Assembly (NCBI RefSeq): GCF_009725205.1
Contig: NZ_WNZY01000008.1
Coordinates: 159,835-223,834 of the forward strand
Direction: 5' to 3'
Source of the DNA: Paenibacillus timonensis
GTDB lineage: Bacteria > Bacillota > Bacilli > Paenibacillales > Paenibacillaceae
DNA length: 64,000 bases
The notes below the pieces were generated by a model that searched no databases, had not been told where the DNA came from, and saw only the letters and a list, made by a program, of their open reading frames with translations. This document shows positions 16,069 to 26,703 of the stretch, piece after piece. The first letter of the stretch is position 1. Every line of letters begins with the position of its first letter. A program made the position numbers and the translations under genes.

Positions 16069-17340
16069 CTAAACCAATGCCTTCGCAGCGATGTCCGTAC
16101 GTTGATGCTTGCCTTCGAACGCGATAGATCCTGCCGCTTCGTACGCTTTGTCCCGGGCCTCAGCAATCGTCTTGCCGAGACCCACAACGCCAAGTACGCG
16201 CCCGCCGTTCGTGACCAGTTCGCCGCCCTTCCCCCTAGCCGTTCCGGCATGGAACACCAGCGCACCCGCAGCCCCCGCCTCGTCTAGACCCCGGATCGGC
16301 AAACCTTTCGGATACGAAGCCGGATAACCGCCGGAAGCCAACACGACGCAAACCGCCGCCTCGTCGCTCCATTCGATCTCCGCTTGATCCAACGTCCCGT
16401 TTACGGCAGCCAGAAAAATATCGAGCAGATCGCTTTTCAACCGGGGCAAGACAACCTGGGTCTCCGGATCGCCAAAGCGAGCGTTAAACTCGATCGTCTT
16501 CGGTTTACCATCCGGTGCGATCATTAAACCGGCGAACAATACGCCGCGGAACGGCCGTCCTTCGGCAACCATGGCCTTGGCGGTCGGCTTGATGATCGTT
16601 TCAATTGCCTCTTCAATGATCGAATCCGCGATATGCGGCAGCGGGGAATAAGTACCCATGCCGCCGGTATTCGGACCTTTGTCGCCGTCATACACCTGCT
16701 TGTGATCCTGCGCCGCGGCCATGGGGCGGACCGTTTCCCCATCGACAAACGACAGAATCGACATTTCCTGCCCTTCGAGGAATTCCTCGATCACGACCTG
16801 GCTGCCGGATTCGCCAAACACTTTGTCGATCATAATGCTCTTCAGCGCCGTTTCCGCTTCGTCGCGGGTAAAAGCAACCGTCACACCTTTACCTGCTGCA
16901 AGCCCGTCGGCCTTGATGACGATCGGCACCGGGCGGCTTTGGAGATAAGCTAGAGCCTGCTCGTAATTGTCGAACTTCTCGTAGGCGGCGGTAGGGATGT
17001 TATATTTTTTCAGCAGATCCTTCATAAAAGTCTTGCTGCCTTCGATATGCGCGGCATTTTTGCGCGGACCAAAGACCGGGATGTTCTTGGCCTCAAACAC
17101 GTCCACAATCCCGTCCGCAAGCGGATCGTCCGGGCCGACGACGACCAGGCCAATCCGCTTCTCTTCAGCAAAAGCGGCCAGCTTGTCGAATTCATTCACT
17201 TGAATCGGTACCAGCTCAGCCAGTTCCCCGATGCCCGCGTTTCCTGGGGCGCAATAAATCGTCCCGGCCTTCGGGCTTTTCGCCAAGCTCCAGCAAATCG
17301 CGTGCTCGCGCCCTCCGGCGCCAATCACCAAAATATCCAT
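16069..17340 (-). CDS. purD: Phosphoribosylamine-glycine ligase
   Basis: GAR synthetase (423 aa) joins phosphoribosylamine and glycine using ATP, the second step of IMP synthesis. The N-terminal domain opens MDILVIGAGGREHA, followed by VVVGPDDPLADG; the ATP-grasp domain includes GGMGTYSPLP and IEFNARFGDPETQ near residue 280. ATG 17340 has GGAGGAG 4 bases upstream; 10 extra codons upstream are not needed. It is the last pur gene but is split from purH by 491 bases holding a strong terminator and a repeat array, so it may depend on read-through or its own promoter. Confidence 0.95.
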   Translation of the reverse strand: MDILVIGAGGREHAICWSLAKSPKAGTIYCAPGNAGIGELAELVPIQVNEFDKLAAFAEEKRIGLVVVGPDDPLADGIVDVFEAKNIPVFGPRKNAAHIEGSKTFMKDLLKKYNIPTAAYEKFDNYEQALAYLQSRPVPIVIKADGLAAGKGVTVAFTRDEAETALKSIMIDKVFGESGSQVVIEEFLEGQEMSILSFVDGETVRPMAAAQDHKQVYDGDKGPNTGGMGTYSPLPHIADSIIEEAIETIIKPTAKAMVAEGRPFRGVLFAGLMIAPDGKPKTIEFNARFGDPETQVVLPRLKSDLLDIFLAAVNGTLDQAEIEWSDEAAVCVVLASGGYPASYPKGLPIRGLDEAGAAGALVFHAGTARGKGGELVTNGGRVLGVVGLGKTIAEARDKAYEAAGSIAFEGKHQRTDIAAKALV

Positions 17341-17469
17341 AGTCTCCTCCTTCGTTTCAGGGATCTCCATTGAATGGTTGTTAACCTAAATCTGCTGTAG
17401 GTAACTAGTTCGAGGTCATCTGTGCTAATGAACGATCCTCTCGCCTGCCACCTAGGTCCGCAGAACAAA

Positions 17470-17657
17470 CTAACTGGAAATTCTGCCGTTAATTTGGCAT
17501 CCTACCCGCATCTGAGCACAATTAACTGGAAAATGTGCCGCTAAATTATGCCTTTGACCAGGTTGGCGGCCTTTTCGCTCAAATTAACGTCAGGTTTTAC
17601 AGCTAATTCGGCTAATCCCCGCATTATCTCAGCATTAACGGTAGGTTTTACCGGTAA
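17470..17657. repeat. Four-unit inverted 25-nt array, copy 2 (divergent)
   Basis: Units at 17470-17494 (+), 17522-17546 (+), 17582-17606 (-) and 17633-17657 (-), offsets 0, 52, 112 and 163. Here the unit opens TAACTGGAA or TAGCTGTAA and ends CGTTAATT or a variant. Units 1 and 3 in their own directions agree at about 17 of 25 positions. It lies between purH and purD. Confidence 0.75.
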
Positions 17658-17788
17658 ATTGTTTGCGTCAGAACGTTGGGCAGATTGCATGCCACCACGC
17701 AGCCATTGCCCATCGGCTTGCCGCCAGCGTCGGCCTGTCAGCCTAGCCCGTCAGTGCTCTTCTACAGCATCCTCACCGCGAACCCGCG

Positions 17789-17819
17789 AAAAACGGCAGG
17801 CCGCCGCAGCGGTCTGCCG
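17789..17819 (-). terminator. Strong terminator after purH
   Basis: Minus-strand CGGCAGACCGC, short loop, GGCGGCCTGCCG, then TTTTT, 13 bases after the purH stop. It should end most transcription of the purE-H operon before purD. Confidence 0.85.
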
Positions 17820-17831
17820 TCTGACTCCGGC

Positions 17832-19379
17832 TTAGTGTTTGAAATGGCGCACGCCGGTGAAGACCATCGCGATCCCGTATTCGTTCGCGACTTTAATCGA
17901 CTCCTCATCCTTCACGGAGCCGCCCGGCTGGATGATCGCGGTAACTCCGGCCTTGGCGGCCGCCTCTACCGTGTCACCCATCGGGAAGAAGGCATCCGAG
18001 GCTAGAACGCTGCCCTTCACCTTGTCGCCCGCTTGCTCGATCGCGATCTTGGCCGCACCCACGCGGTTCATCTGCCCCGCGCCGACGCCAACCGTCATAT
18101 CGTCCTTTGCTAACACGATCGCATTAGACTTCACATGCTTAACGACTTTCCAGCCGAACAGCAGTTGCTTCAACTCCGCATCGGTAGGCTTACGGTCGGT
18201 CACGACCGTCAAGTCAGACTCCTTCAGCGAATGCACATCGCTTTCCTGTACGATCATGCCGCCATCGATCGAGGTGACAACGAACTGGCTGCTGCGGCTC
18301 GCGCCCAGCTCCAGGCCACCCAGCTTCAACAGGCGGATATTCTTCTTCTTCGTAAGGATCTCCAGCGCTTCATCCGTAAAGCCCGGCGCCAAAATAATCT
18401 CCAAGAAGATTTCCTTCAATAGCATCGCCGTATCAGCATCAATGATGCGATTGGCCGCAACAATTCCGCCGAAGATCGACACCGGATCGGCTTCGTACGC
18501 TTTTTGGTAGGCTTCGAGCACACTCGCGCCAACTCCGACGCCGCAAGGATTCATATGCTTGACGGCCACGACTGCCGGCTCCTCGAATTCCTTGACGATT
18601 TGCAGTGCCGCGTTAGCATCGTTGATGTTATTGTAGGAGAGCTCTTTCCCGTGCAGCTGCTCTGCTCCGGTCAAGGTGTCGGCCGCCGCCAGCGGTTTGC
18701 GGTAAAATGCCGCTTTTTGATGCGGATTCTCGCCATAACGCAGGTCTTGGATCTTTTCGTAGGTGACGGTATACCGTTCAGGCAACGGATCGCCATTTAC
18801 CTTCGACAAATAGTCGGAAATCAGGGCATCATAAGCCGCCGTGTGGCGGAAAACTTTGGCCGCAAGCCGTTTGCGCGTCTCAAGCGTTGTATCGCCGCCC
18901 GCACGCACCTCATCCAACACCGTCCCATAGTCGGCGGCGTCGACAACAACGCTGACGAACGCATGGTTTTTCGCGGCAGAACGAAGCATCGTGGGGCCGC
19001 CGATGTCGATATTTTCGATCGCGTCTTCATAAGTGACGTCCGGCTTGGCGATGGTTTCCTGGAATGGATACAGGTTCACGACCACCAGGTCGATATAATC
19101 CAGTCCCAACTCCTTCATCTGCGCTTGGTGTTCCTCGCTGTCGCGAACTGCCAGCAGCCCGCTATGAACCGCAGGATGCAGCGTTTTGACACGTCCGTCG
19201 AGGATTTCTGGGAACCCGGTTACGTCGGAGATGCCGATGACCGGCACTCCCTCTTTCGCCAGCAGGTTTTTCGTGCCCCCTGTCGAAATGATTTCCACAC
19301 CTAGCTGCGACAGCTCGCGGCAAAAATCCACGATGCCCGTTTTATCCGACACGCTCACGAGCGCTCTTTTTATACTCAC
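17832..19379 (-). CDS. purH: Bifunctional AICAR formyltransferase / IMP cyclohydrolase
   Basis: Enzyme of 515 aa for the last two steps to IMP. Residues 1-190 form the MGS-like IMP cyclohydrolase domain ([29 protein letters not shown]). The remainder is the AICAR transformylase domain with the catalytic [11 protein letters not shown] motif near residue 260 and [15 protein letters not shown] 19379 follows AAAGGAGGAG. purN lies 131 bases upstream, so the spacing is looser than in the rest of the operon, but no repeat is inserted there. Confidence 0.95.
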   Translation of the reverse strand: MSIKRALVSVSDKTGIVDFCRELSQLGVEIISTGGTKNLLAKEGVPVIGISDVTGFPEILDGRVKTLHPAVHSGLLAVRDSEEHQAQMKELGLDYIDLVVVNLYPFQETIAKPDVTYEDAIENIDIGGPTMLRSAAKNHAFVSVVVDAADYGTVLDEVRAGGDTTLETRKRLAAKVFRHTAAYDALISDYLSKVNGDPLPERYTVTYEKIQDLRYGENPHQKAAFYRKPLAAADTLTGAEQLHGKELSYNNINDANAALQIVKEFEEPAVVAVKHMNPCGVGVGASVLEAYQKAYEADPVSIFGGIVAANRIIDADTAMLLKEIFLEIILAPGFTDEALEILTKKKNIRLLKLGGLELGASRSSQFVVTSIDGGMIVQESDVHSLKESDLTVVTDRKPTDAELKQLLFGWKVVKHVKSNAIVLAKDDMTVGVGAGQMNRVGAAKIAIEQAGDKVKGSVLASDAFFPMGDTVEAAAKAGVTAIIQPGGSVKDEESIKVANEYGIAMVFTGVRHFKH

Positions 19380-19510
19380 AATCGGCTCCTCCTTTATTTT
19401 GGCGAATCATGCCCCCGATATTTCTCGGGAAATATCGAAACCTCTCCACATGTTCCTTAAGCGATCCATTTCCTCCGAAAATCCTGCAATCAAGCGCGTT
19501 CAAAAGGTTT

Positions 19511-20128
19511 CTATTCCGACAGAATGGTGACTTTTCTGCCTTCCAACCGCACTTGGTTTGTAGCAAACCACGACACGACCTGCGGATATAAGCGTTGTTC
19601 CGCGTCATGGATTTTCGCTTCGAGCGAATCCAGCGTATCGTCTGGTGTAATATCCACCGCCGTTTGCGCAATCACCGCCCCGGTATCCATTCCGCCATCA
19701 ACCAAATGCACCGTAACTCCTGTCACTTTCACGCCGTATTCCCAAGCCTGACCAATTGCGTCTTTCCCCGGAAAAGCAGGCAACAAAGACGGATGGATAT
19801 TAATCATCCTGCCGGCATAAGGCTCTACCAACACAGAGGTAAGCAGCCGCATATAACCAGCCAGCACCACCAAATCGACGCCGCGCTTTTCCAGCTCGGC
19901 GGCGATTTCCGCTTCATAATCCTCGCGACGCGCGTACAACTTCGGGTTAAACAGATAGCATTCGACGCCAGCCCGGCGAGCCCGTTCGACGACGAAGGCT
20001 TGCGGCTTGTCGCAAACGAGCAGCACAATTTCGGCATCCAGATCCCCCGTCCGCGAAGCGTCCAGTAAGTTTTGAAAATTGCTGCCCTGCCCCGAGGCAA
20101 ACACGGCGATCCGATACTTGGCGCCCAT
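19511..20128 (-). CDS. purN: Phosphoribosylglycinamide formyltransferase
   Basis: GAR transformylase (205 aa) using 10-formyl-THF. It begins YRIAVFASGQGSNFQNLLD and carries the catalytic signature region MINIHPSLLPAFPGKDA and GVTVHLVDGGMDTGAVIAQ with its conserved His and Asp. The start ATG overlaps the purM stop by one base (TAATG), giving translational coupling. Position and length are as expected for the Bacillales purMNH order. Confidence 0.95.
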   Translation of the reverse strand: MGAKYRIAVFASGQGSNFQNLLDASRTGDLDAEIVLLVCDKPQAFVVERARRAGVECYLFNPKLYARREDYEAEIAAELEKRGVDLVVLAGYMRLLTSVLVEPYAGRMINIHPSLLPAFPGKDAIGQAWEYGVKVTGVTVHLVDGGMDTGAVIAQTAVDITPDDTLDSLEAKIHDAEQRLYPQVVSWFATNQVRLEGRKVTILSE

Positions 20129-21171
20129 TAGACGTCCGCCCCCGCAAAAGTCACTACCCTTTGTCCCTCGGTCGCTTTACCGATGACGTAAGGCGTTTCG
20201 CCTGCTTGCTGTAGCGCTGCGATTGCTTGCTCCACCTGATCCTCAGCCACGACAATCACTAACCCAATTCCCATGTTGAACGTCGTGAACATATCCCGAG
20301 GACTGACGTTCCCCTGCTTTTGCAGCAAGTCGAAAATCGGCAAAATCGGCCAAGACCCATAGGCGATCTCCACGTCTACCCCTTCCGGCAGCACGCGTGG
20401 GATGTTTTCGATGAATCCGCCACCTGTAATGTGAGCCATGCCCTTCACGTCCACCTGCTCTAGCAACGATAACACCGGCTTGACGTACAGCTTGGTAGGC
20501 GTCAGCAGCACATCGCCCAGCACCTCACCATCCAGTTCAGGGAGTTTGTCTGTCAATGCGTAGCCCGCTTCTTCCAGCAGGAGTTTTCGGACGAGCGAAA
20601 ACCCGTTGCTATGCACGCCGCTGGACGCAAGTCCAATGACCGTGTCGCCGGGAGCGATGCGGCTGCCGTTCACGATTTTGCTCTTGTCGACGACGCCGAC
20701 GGTAAAACCGGCAATGTCGTATTCGCCTTCGCTGTACATTCCCGGCATTTCGGCCGTCTCTCCGCCGATTAACGCGCAGCCCGATTGGCTGCAGCCTTCT
20801 GCGATACCCGCGACGATCGCCTCGATTTTCTCCGGTACGACCTTATCGCATGCCAGATAATCGAGGAAAAAGAGCGGTTCTGCCCCCTGCACCACGATAT
20901 CGTTCACGCACATGGCCACCGCGTCGATGCCGATCGTATCGTGCTTATCCATGGCAAAGGCGATTTTCAACTTCGTGCCTACGCCATCCGTTCCCGAGAC
21001 GAGCACCGGCTCCGCGTATTTGTCCTTATTCAGTCCGAACAAAGCGCCAAAGCCGCCCAAGTCGGTCATCACTTCCGGACGGAACGTCCGTTTGACGTGT
21101 TTTTTCATCCGCTCAACCGCTTCATTCCCGGCCGCGATATCAACGCCGGCTTTCTTGTATGCTTCAGACAC
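20128..21171 (-). CDS. purM: Phosphoribosylformylglycinamidine cyclo-ligase
   Basis: AIR synthetase (347 aa) closes the imidazole ring using ATP. Family blocks: [57 protein letters not shown] and [21 protein letters not shown] 21171 has AAAGGAG about 12 bases upstream. A 169-bp MITE-like element sits between purF and this ribosome site, so the element is transcribed within the operon. Confidence 0.95.
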   Translation of the reverse strand: MSEAYKKAGVDIAAGNEAVERMKKHVKRTFRPEVMTDLGGFGALFGLNKDKYAEPVLVSGTDGVGTKLKIAFAMDKHDTIGIDAVAMCVNDIVVQGAEPLFFLDYLACDKVVPEKIEAIVAGIAEGCSQSGCALIGGETAEMPGMYSEGEYDIAGFTVGVVDKSKIVNGSRIAPGDTVIGLASSGVHSNGFSLVRKLLLEEAGYALTDKLPELDGEVLGDVLLTPTKLYVKPVLSLLEQVDVKGMAHITGGGFIENIPRVLPEGVDVEIAYGSWPILPIFDLLQKQGNVSPRDMFTTFNMGIGLVIVVAEDQVEQAIAALQQAGETPYVIGKATEGQRVVTFAGADV

Positions 21172-21202
21172 GAGAGGGACCCACTCCTTTGGATTAGAGG
21201 TA

Positions 21203-21371
21203 GTTCAAAAAGTCATCTTTCGATCACGAAGTAGGTCAGTGAAGGTTATTCGGCGTCGAATCTTGAATTCAGCCGGGCCTTCCGTTGCTCACGTAGCCTC
21301 TGGCTACGCTGCGCTACTCAGCCCCTAGCTTCATCCAACCTTCTTGGTGCTCCAAACCTGACTTTTTGAAC
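21203..21371 (+). repeat. MITE-like short interspersed element, copy B
   Basis: A 169-bp element bounded by perfect 13-bp inverted repeats GTTCAAAAAGTCA (21203-21215) and TGACTTTTTGAAC (21359-21371). The internal hairpin is CGTAGCC-TCT-GGCTACG at 21292-21308. The sequence matches 3204-3371 in the opposite orientation. It occupies about half of the unusually long purF-purM gap; the other 150 bases (21372-21523) show nothing I can name. Confidence 0.85.
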
Positions 21372-21523
21372 ATGTATTAATCAAACAATTAATAACATGA
21401 ACCGTGAGATATGCACGAAAAATCGAATACAATTCGTAGATTCAGTAAAATGCAACATCGAAACGCTCCATTGCCTTCAGCCGCAACCCACAAATAGCAG
21501 CACTCAGCTTAGGCTTCCACCCA

Positions 21524-23005
21524 CTAGCATGTGCAGCCAAACTTCTCTTCCCCGTCGAAATCCGTCCGGGTTGGATAATCGTTGTCAAAACAAGCCATGC
21601 AGAGGCCGCCTTTATAATCCTTGGCGTTCTCTCCACCTACCGCCTGGATCAGCCCCTGTGGGCTTAGAAACTCCAGCGAATCCGCATGGATCTCCCGGCA
21701 AATTTCTTCCACCGTTTTGTACGAGGCGATCAACTCGCCGCGGTCCGGCGTATCAATGCCGTAGAAGCATGGGTTCTTGAACGGTGGCGAGGTAATGCGA
21801 ACATGCACCTCAGTCGCACCGGCTTCGCGCAGCAGATTAACGATCCGCCGCGAAGTCGTGCCTCGAACGATCGAGTCGTCGATCATCACCACGCGTTTGC
21901 CCTCCACGACACGGCGCACCGCGCTCAGCTTCATCTTCACGCCTTGCTCGCGCAGCTCCTGACTCGGCTGGATGAACGTACGACCGGTATATTTATTTTT
22001 GATCAGGCCCAGCTCGTAAGGGATGCCGGTCTGCTCCGCATAGCCGATGGCAGCGGAAATGCTGGAGTCCGGAACGCCGGTCACGACATCCGCGTCGACG
22101 AACGACTCCTGCGCCATCACCTGCCCCATCCGCTTGCGGCTGGCATGCAGGTTCGAGCCGTTCATGTCGCTGTCCGGACGCGCGAAGTAAATGTACTCCA
22201 TCGCGCAAAGCGCCTTGCGGGCCGGCTCGGCGTAACGCTCCTCGCGAAGGCCGTCCCGGTCCAGCACCAGCATTTCGCCCGGCTGGATTTCGCGAAGCGT
22301 CTCCGCGCCGACGACCTCGAACGCGCACGTCTCGGACGAGAACAGGTACGCATCGCCGAGCCGTCCCATGACAAGCGGACGCAAGCCGTTCGGATCGCTG
22401 GCGGCGATCAGCTTATCGTTGGTCAGCAGCAGGAAGGCGAAGCCTCCAACCAGTTGACCCAACGCGTCCTTCGCCGCTTCGACGAAATCCTTCGGCGAGC
22501 GGGCGATCAAGTGCGCGATCACTTCCGTATCGCTTGTCGTTTGGAAGATCGAGCCGCTTTGTTCGAGCTGGCGGCGGATTTTCGGCGCATTCACGATATT
22601 GCCGTTGGTTGCTACCGCCAAATCGCCATCGCGGTATTTGAAAATCAGCGGCTGCGCGTTCGTCAACTTGCTGTCCCCGCTCGTCGAATAGCGGACATGG
22701 CCGATCGAACGGTCGCCTCGCAACGAGGACAACTTATCGCGGTCGAACACTTCCTTAACGAGTCCCATGCTGCGGTGATAATTGAAGTCCGCCCCGTCGG
22801 TCGTGCAAATTCCCGCGCTTTCCTCACCCCGATGCTGCAACGCGTGCAGTCCGTAGTAGGACAGGGAAGCCGCTTCGGCATGGCCGAATACGCCAAACAC
22901 GCCGCATTCCTCGCGCAACGTATCGAACGGATCCGCGTGCCCTGCCCCTTCGTTATAGTAGTCTCCGGTCCAAAGTCTCTGCGCTGGCATCATTGCATCA
23001 GACAT
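21524..23005 (-). CDS. purF: Amidophosphoribosyltransferase
   Basis: Glutamine PRPP amidotransferase (493 aa), first committed step of purine synthesis. A propeptide of about 33 residues precedes the nucleophile in [11 protein letters not shown], so the mature enzyme starts with Cys34 as in the B. subtilis type. The PRPP motif is [14 protein letters not shown]. Cysteines in FKNPCFYG and near the C terminus (LCMACFDND) fit the oxygen-sensitive 4Fe-4S cluster form. The start overlaps the purL end by 16 bases. The C terminus ends EKFGCTC. Confidence 0.96.
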   Translation of the reverse strand: MSDAMMPAQRLWTGDYYNEGAGHADPFDTLREECGVFGVFGHAEAASLSYYGLHALQHRGEESAGICTTDGADFNYHRSMGLVKEVFDRDKLSSLRGDRSIGHVRYSTSGDSKLTNAQPLIFKYRDGDLAVATNGNIVNAPKIRRQLEQSGSIFQTTSDTEVIAHLIARSPKDFVEAAKDALGQLVGGFAFLLLTNDKLIAASDPNGLRPLVMGRLGDAYLFSSETCAFEVVGAETLREIQPGEMLVLDRDGLREERYAEPARKALCAMEYIYFARPDSDMNGSNLHASRKRMGQVMAQESFVDADVVTGVPDSSISAAIGYAEQTGIPYELGLIKNKYTGRTFIQPSQELREQGVKMKLSAVRRVVEGKRVVMIDDSIVRGTTSRRIVNLLREAGATEVHVRITSPPFKNPCFYGIDTPDRGELIASYKTVEEICREIHADSLEFLSPQGLIQAVGGENAKDYKGGLCMACFDNDYPTRTDFDGEEKFGCTC

Positions 23006-25233
23006 GGAATGACATCCTCCCAGACGCGTTTCAACTGCTCCACCGGTTTGCTCAGAACCTCCGTCCCATTGACGGACACGCTCAGTTCCGAACCTTCCAC
23101 GACCCCGATCCGCGCTCTAGGCACGCCGCGTTCCGCGAGCAGCTTCTCCAGCATCTCCGCCTTCTCCGGCGAAGCTGACAACAGAATCCGCGACTGCGAT
23201 TCGCTGAACAACGCAAAATCGGAACGCAGCTCGCTCGCGACGTCAACCTTGGCGCCGATTCCACCGCTCATGCACGATTCAGCCAAGGCAACGGCGAGGC
23301 CGCCTTCGGACAAGTCGTGAGCCGAACGCACGAGCCCGCCTTGGATCGCCGCAAGCACTGCGCCAAGCAGTTTTTTCTCCACATCCAAATCCAGTTGCGG
23401 CGGTCGTCCTTCCACGACACCATGCACGATGGCTTGCAGCTCGCTGCCGCCCAGCTCCGCTTTCGTCTCGCCCAAGAGGAACACGACATCCCCAGCCGCT
23501 TTGAATCCTTGCGTCGTAATATGATCCGTATCATGCACCAGGCCGACCATCCCCACGACCGGCGTCGGGTAAATCGCGCCTTTGGCGTTCTCGTTGTACA
23601 AGCTGACGTTCCCGCCGATGACCGGCGTATCGAGCACGCGGCAAGCTTCCGCCATTCCGTCAACCGACCGTTCCATCTGCCAGAAAATATCCGGCTTCTC
23701 CGGGCTGCCGAAATTCAGGTTGTCGGTAATCGCCAGCGGCTCCGCCCCGGAGCAGACGATGTTGCGCGCTGCTTCGCTGACCGCGATCCGCCCGCCAACT
23801 TCCGGATCCAAGTACACGAACCGTCCGTTGCAGTCGGTCGTCATAGCCAGCGCCTTACGCGTGCCATGAACCGTCACCACCGCAGCATCCGAACCCGGAC
23901 GAACAGCCGTACTCGTACGCACCATATAATCGTATTGGTTGTATACCCACGCTTTGCTCGCGACGGAAGGCGATGCCAGCACTTGCTCCAGCGCCGCTCC
24001 CAAATCGCGCACCTCTTCGTAGCGGGTTGTATCTACCGATGCGTTTTGTTCATAATATGCCGGTACTTCCGAAGGCTTGTTGTAGATCGGACATTCATCC
24101 ACGAGCGCCGTAACCGGCATGTCGCCAACCAAATCTCCGTGATGGAACAGCTTCAGACGTCCATCGTCCGTGACTTTGCCGACTTTTGCACAGATGACTC
24201 CCCAACGCTCAAAAATCTCCCGCGCCTGCGTCTCATCCTTCGGCTCAACGACGAACAACATCCGCTCCTGCGATTCCGATAACATCATTTCGTAGGCAGT
24301 CATGCCTTGCTCACGCTGCGGGACCTGATCGAGATACAGTTCGAGACCATTCCCGGCTTTGCTGGCCATTTCCGCGCTGGAACAGGTCAACCCCGCCGCA
24401 CCCATGTCCTGGATGCCCAGTACGATGCCCGTGTCTATCAATTCGAGGCAGGCTTCCATCACGAGCTTCTCCATGAATGGATCGCCGACCTGCACCGCCG
24501 TCCGCTTCGCTTCGGATTCCTCCGTCAACTCCTCCGAGGCGAACGTAGCGCCATGAATGCCATCGCGGCCGGTTGGAGGACCCACGTAAAACACCGGGTT
24601 ACCTACGCCCTTAGCGACACCGCGTTGGATTTTGTCATGATCAATCAGTCCCACGCACATTGCGTTGACCAGCGGATTGCCGTCATAGCTCTCATCAAAC
24701 ACGACTTCTCCGCCGACCGTCGGAATCCCGATGCAGTTCCCGTACCCCGCGATCCCGGACACCACATGCTCAAACAAATACTTCACCCGGTCGCTTTCCA
24801 GCTTGCCGAATCGGAGTGAGTTCAGCAGGGCAATCGGTCTGGATCCCATGGAAAAAATATCGCGAATAATCCCGCCCACGCCCGTCGCCGCGCCTTGGTA
24901 CGGCTCCACCGCCGAGGGGTGATTATGGCTTTCGATCTTGAATACAACCGCTTGGTTGTCGCCGATATCGACGATCCCAGCGCCTTCGCCCGGCCCCATC
25001 AGCACGCGTGGACCGCTGGTGGGAAACCGCCGCAGCAGCGGCTTCGAATTTTTGTAGGCACAGTGTTCGGACCACATGACGCTAAACACGCCGATTTCCG
25101 TATAATTCGGCTTGCGCCCGAGGAACCCGCAAATCAGTTCGTATTCGCTGTCGGAAACGCCCATCTGTTTGTAAATTTTCTGCTCCGCAATTTGTTCTGC
25201 ATTTGGTTCCTTAGCGGACACTTGCTGACTCAT
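22990..25233 (-). CDS. purL: FGAM synthase subunit PurL (small type)
   Basis: Synthetase subunit of 747 aa that with PurQ and PurS converts FGAR to FGAM using ATP and glutamine-derived ammonia. Blocks include [62 protein letters not shown] and [16 protein letters not shown]. Length is that of the small PurL that needs PurS, and both partners are directly upstream. The start overlaps the purQ end by 23 bases. Confidence 0.96.
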   Translation of the reverse strand: MSQQVSAKEPNAEQIAEQKIYKQMGVSDSEYELICGFLGRKPNYTEIGVFSVMWSEHCAYKNSKPLLRRFPTSGPRVLMGPGEGAGIVDIGDNQAVVFKIESHNHPSAVEPYQGAATGVGGIIRDIFSMGSRPIALLNSLRFGKLESDRVKYLFEHVVSGIAGYGNCIGIPTVGGEVVFDESYDGNPLVNAMCVGLIDHDKIQRGVAKGVGNPVFYVGPPTGRDGIHGATFASEELTEESEAKRTAVQVGDPFMEKLVMEACLELIDTGIVLGIQDMGAAGLTCSSAEMASKAGNGLELYLDQVPQREQGMTAYEMMLSESQERMLFVVEPKDETQAREIFERWGVICAKVGKVTDDGRLKLFHHGDLVGDMPVTALVDECPIYNKPSEVPAYYEQNASVDTTRYEEVRDLGAALEQVLASPSVASKAWVYNQYDYMVRTSTAVRPGSDAAVVTVHGTRKALAMTTDCNGRFVYLDPEVGGRIAVSEAARNIVCSGAEPLAITDNLNFGSPEKPDIFWQMERSVDGMAEACRVLDTPVIGGNVSLYNENAKGAIYPTPVVGMVGLVHDTDHITTQGFKAAGDVVFLLGETKAELGGSELQAIVHGVVEGRPPQLDLDVEKKLLGAVLAAIQGGLVRSAHDLSEGGLAVALAESCMSGGIGAKVDVASELRSDFALFSESQSRILLSASPEKAEMLEKLLAERGVPRARIGVVEGSELSVSVNGTEVLSKPVEQLKRVWEDVIPCLMQ

Positions 25234-25900
25234 GCCGATCCCTCCAAGCTTTCAAAATGGATGTAAACATCTTCTTGCCGTCCTCAGAACCAAGCAAGGA
25301 GCTTACCGCCCGCTCCGGATGCGGCATCATGCCGACGACGTTTCCGCGTTCGTTGGAGATGCCGGCGATATCGTCCACCGAGCCGTTCGGATTTTGAACG
25401 TATCGGAAAATAATCTGATTGTTCCGTTTCAACTGCTCTAGCGTTGCTTCATCGCAATAATAGTTGCCTTCGCCGTGCGCGATCGGAATCGTGATCACAT
25501 CGCCCGGTGCATACAGCGAAGTAAACGGATTATCGTTGTTCTCCACGCGCAGCTCCGTGTCATGACAACGGAATTTCAAAGACTCATTGCGGCGCAACGT
25601 ACCCGGAAGCAGACCGGCTTCCGTCAGGATCTGGAATCCGTTGCAGATGCCCAGCACATATTTACCTTCCTCCGCGGCCTTGGCCACTTCCGCCATCACC
25701 GGCGCAAAGCGGGAAATCGCCCCGCACCGCAAATAGTCGCCGTAAGAGAACCCGCCGGGTACCAGAATGCAGTCGTAAGCGGACAAATCGGTGGCCGTGT
25801 GCCACACATAGTCGACCGGTTCACCCAGCGACTCTTCCACCGCTTTGTAACAGTCGATATCACAGTTGGAACCGGGGAATACGAGTACCGCGAATTTCAT
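25211..25900 (-). CDS. purQ: FGAM synthase glutaminase subunit PurQ
   Basis: Class I glutamine amidotransferase (229 aa) that supplies ammonia to PurL. The nucleophile Cys is in [19 protein letters not shown] near residue 87, and the catalytic His and Glu are in MMPHPERAV near residue 197. [18 protein letters not shown] marks the oxyanion region. It starts 3 bases after purS. Confidence 0.96.
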   Translation of the reverse strand: MKFAVLVFPGSNCDIDCYKAVEESLGEPVDYVWHTATDLSAYDCILVPGGFSYGDYLRCGAISRFAPVMAEVAKAAEEGKYVLGICNGFQILTEAGLLPGTLRRNESLKFRCHDTELRVENNDNPFTSLYAPGDVITIPIAHGEGNYYCDEATLEQLKRNNQIIFRYVQNPNGSVDDIAGISNERGNVVGMMPHPERAVSSLLGSEDGKKMFTSILKAWRDRHESASVR

Positions 25901-25903
25901 GGT

Positions 25904-26146
25904 TTAGGCCTCCAATTCGAAGCGGTAATCTTCTACCACCGTATTGGCCAACAGCTTCTCGCACATCGCTTTGACTCGGGCTTCCGCCTCGAAGCGATCG
26001 TTCGTGTCGAGCGTCAGCTCCATATATTTACCGATGCGGACACTGTCCACCTCTCTGAACCCCATGGAATGGAGCGCTCCCTGAACGGCTACCCCCTGTG
26101 GGTCAAGTACGCTTTGCTTGATCGTGACATAAACGCTCGCTTTCAT
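25904..26146 (-). CDS. purS: FGAM synthase accessory subunit PurS
   Basis: Small ferredoxin-like fold protein (80 aa) that bridges PurL and PurQ. The sequence MKASVYVTIKQSVLDPQGVA, then LHSMGFREVDSVRIGKYMEL is clear PurS. Start ATG 26146 is preceded by CGAGGAA; a reading frame extending to 26218 has no role. Upstream, instead of the usual short gap to purC, there are 557 bases with a tetranucleotide tract and array copy 3. Confidence 0.95.
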   Translation of the reverse strand: MKASVYVTIKQSVLDPQGVAVQGALHSMGFREVDSVRIGKYMELTLDTNDRFEAEARVKAMCEKLLANTVVEDYRFELEA

Positions 26147-26238
26147 CATGTTCCTCGTGTTCCTCCTAAGTTTGGACTTGTGCGGCACGGCCGCTTGGTT
26201 CTGGATGGTTCTCATCATTGCGTATGGATCTGCAAGGA

Positions 26239-26320
<82 letters not shown>

Positions 26321-26498
26321 GCTTTCAACTCGCCAGTTTTCTTGCTTGCTCTCTTTCTTGCTTGCTTGATCGCCTGTCTTCTTGCTCCCTGTCTCCTACC
26401 CCTCCTGAACAAAAGGGATAATCCTCAAAAGGCTGCTAAAGGAGACCTTGGGGCACTGGGCGCGTTGGCAAACGGCCTCTTTCCCAGCCCTCGAACTC

Positions 26499-26683
26499 CT
26501 AACGGACCGTAGCGACGTTATTTGCTCATTTCCCGGGTATTTCCCGGGCTAACGGACTCCACAGACGTTATTTTGCCTAGATCAACTCCATATCAGACTG
26601 TCAGGCCCAAATAGGGTCTCCTCGGTCCGTTACGTGAGCCAAACCCGGGTACCTAGCCTAATAAAGGCCGTGGAGTCCGTTAG
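26499..26683. repeat. Four-unit inverted 25-nt array, copy 3
   Basis: Units at 26499-26523 (+), 26549-26573 (+), 26609-26633 (-) and 26659-26683 (-), with unit starts at offsets 0, 50, 110 and 160. Units open CTAACGGAC or GTAACGGAC and end TATTT or TATTA. The first 25-base gap resembles that of copy 1 (ATTTCCCG then TTTCCC). It lies 20 bases downstream of the purC stop. Confidence 0.88.
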
Positions 26684-26703
26684 CGCGAGGCGGCAACCTG
26701 CGC

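Noticed and set aside
21686..23320. 544-codon plus-strand open frame opposite purF and purL
   Set aside because: Shadow frame produced by GC-rich codon bias; His/Arg-rich translation without any domain, and purF on the other strand is certain.
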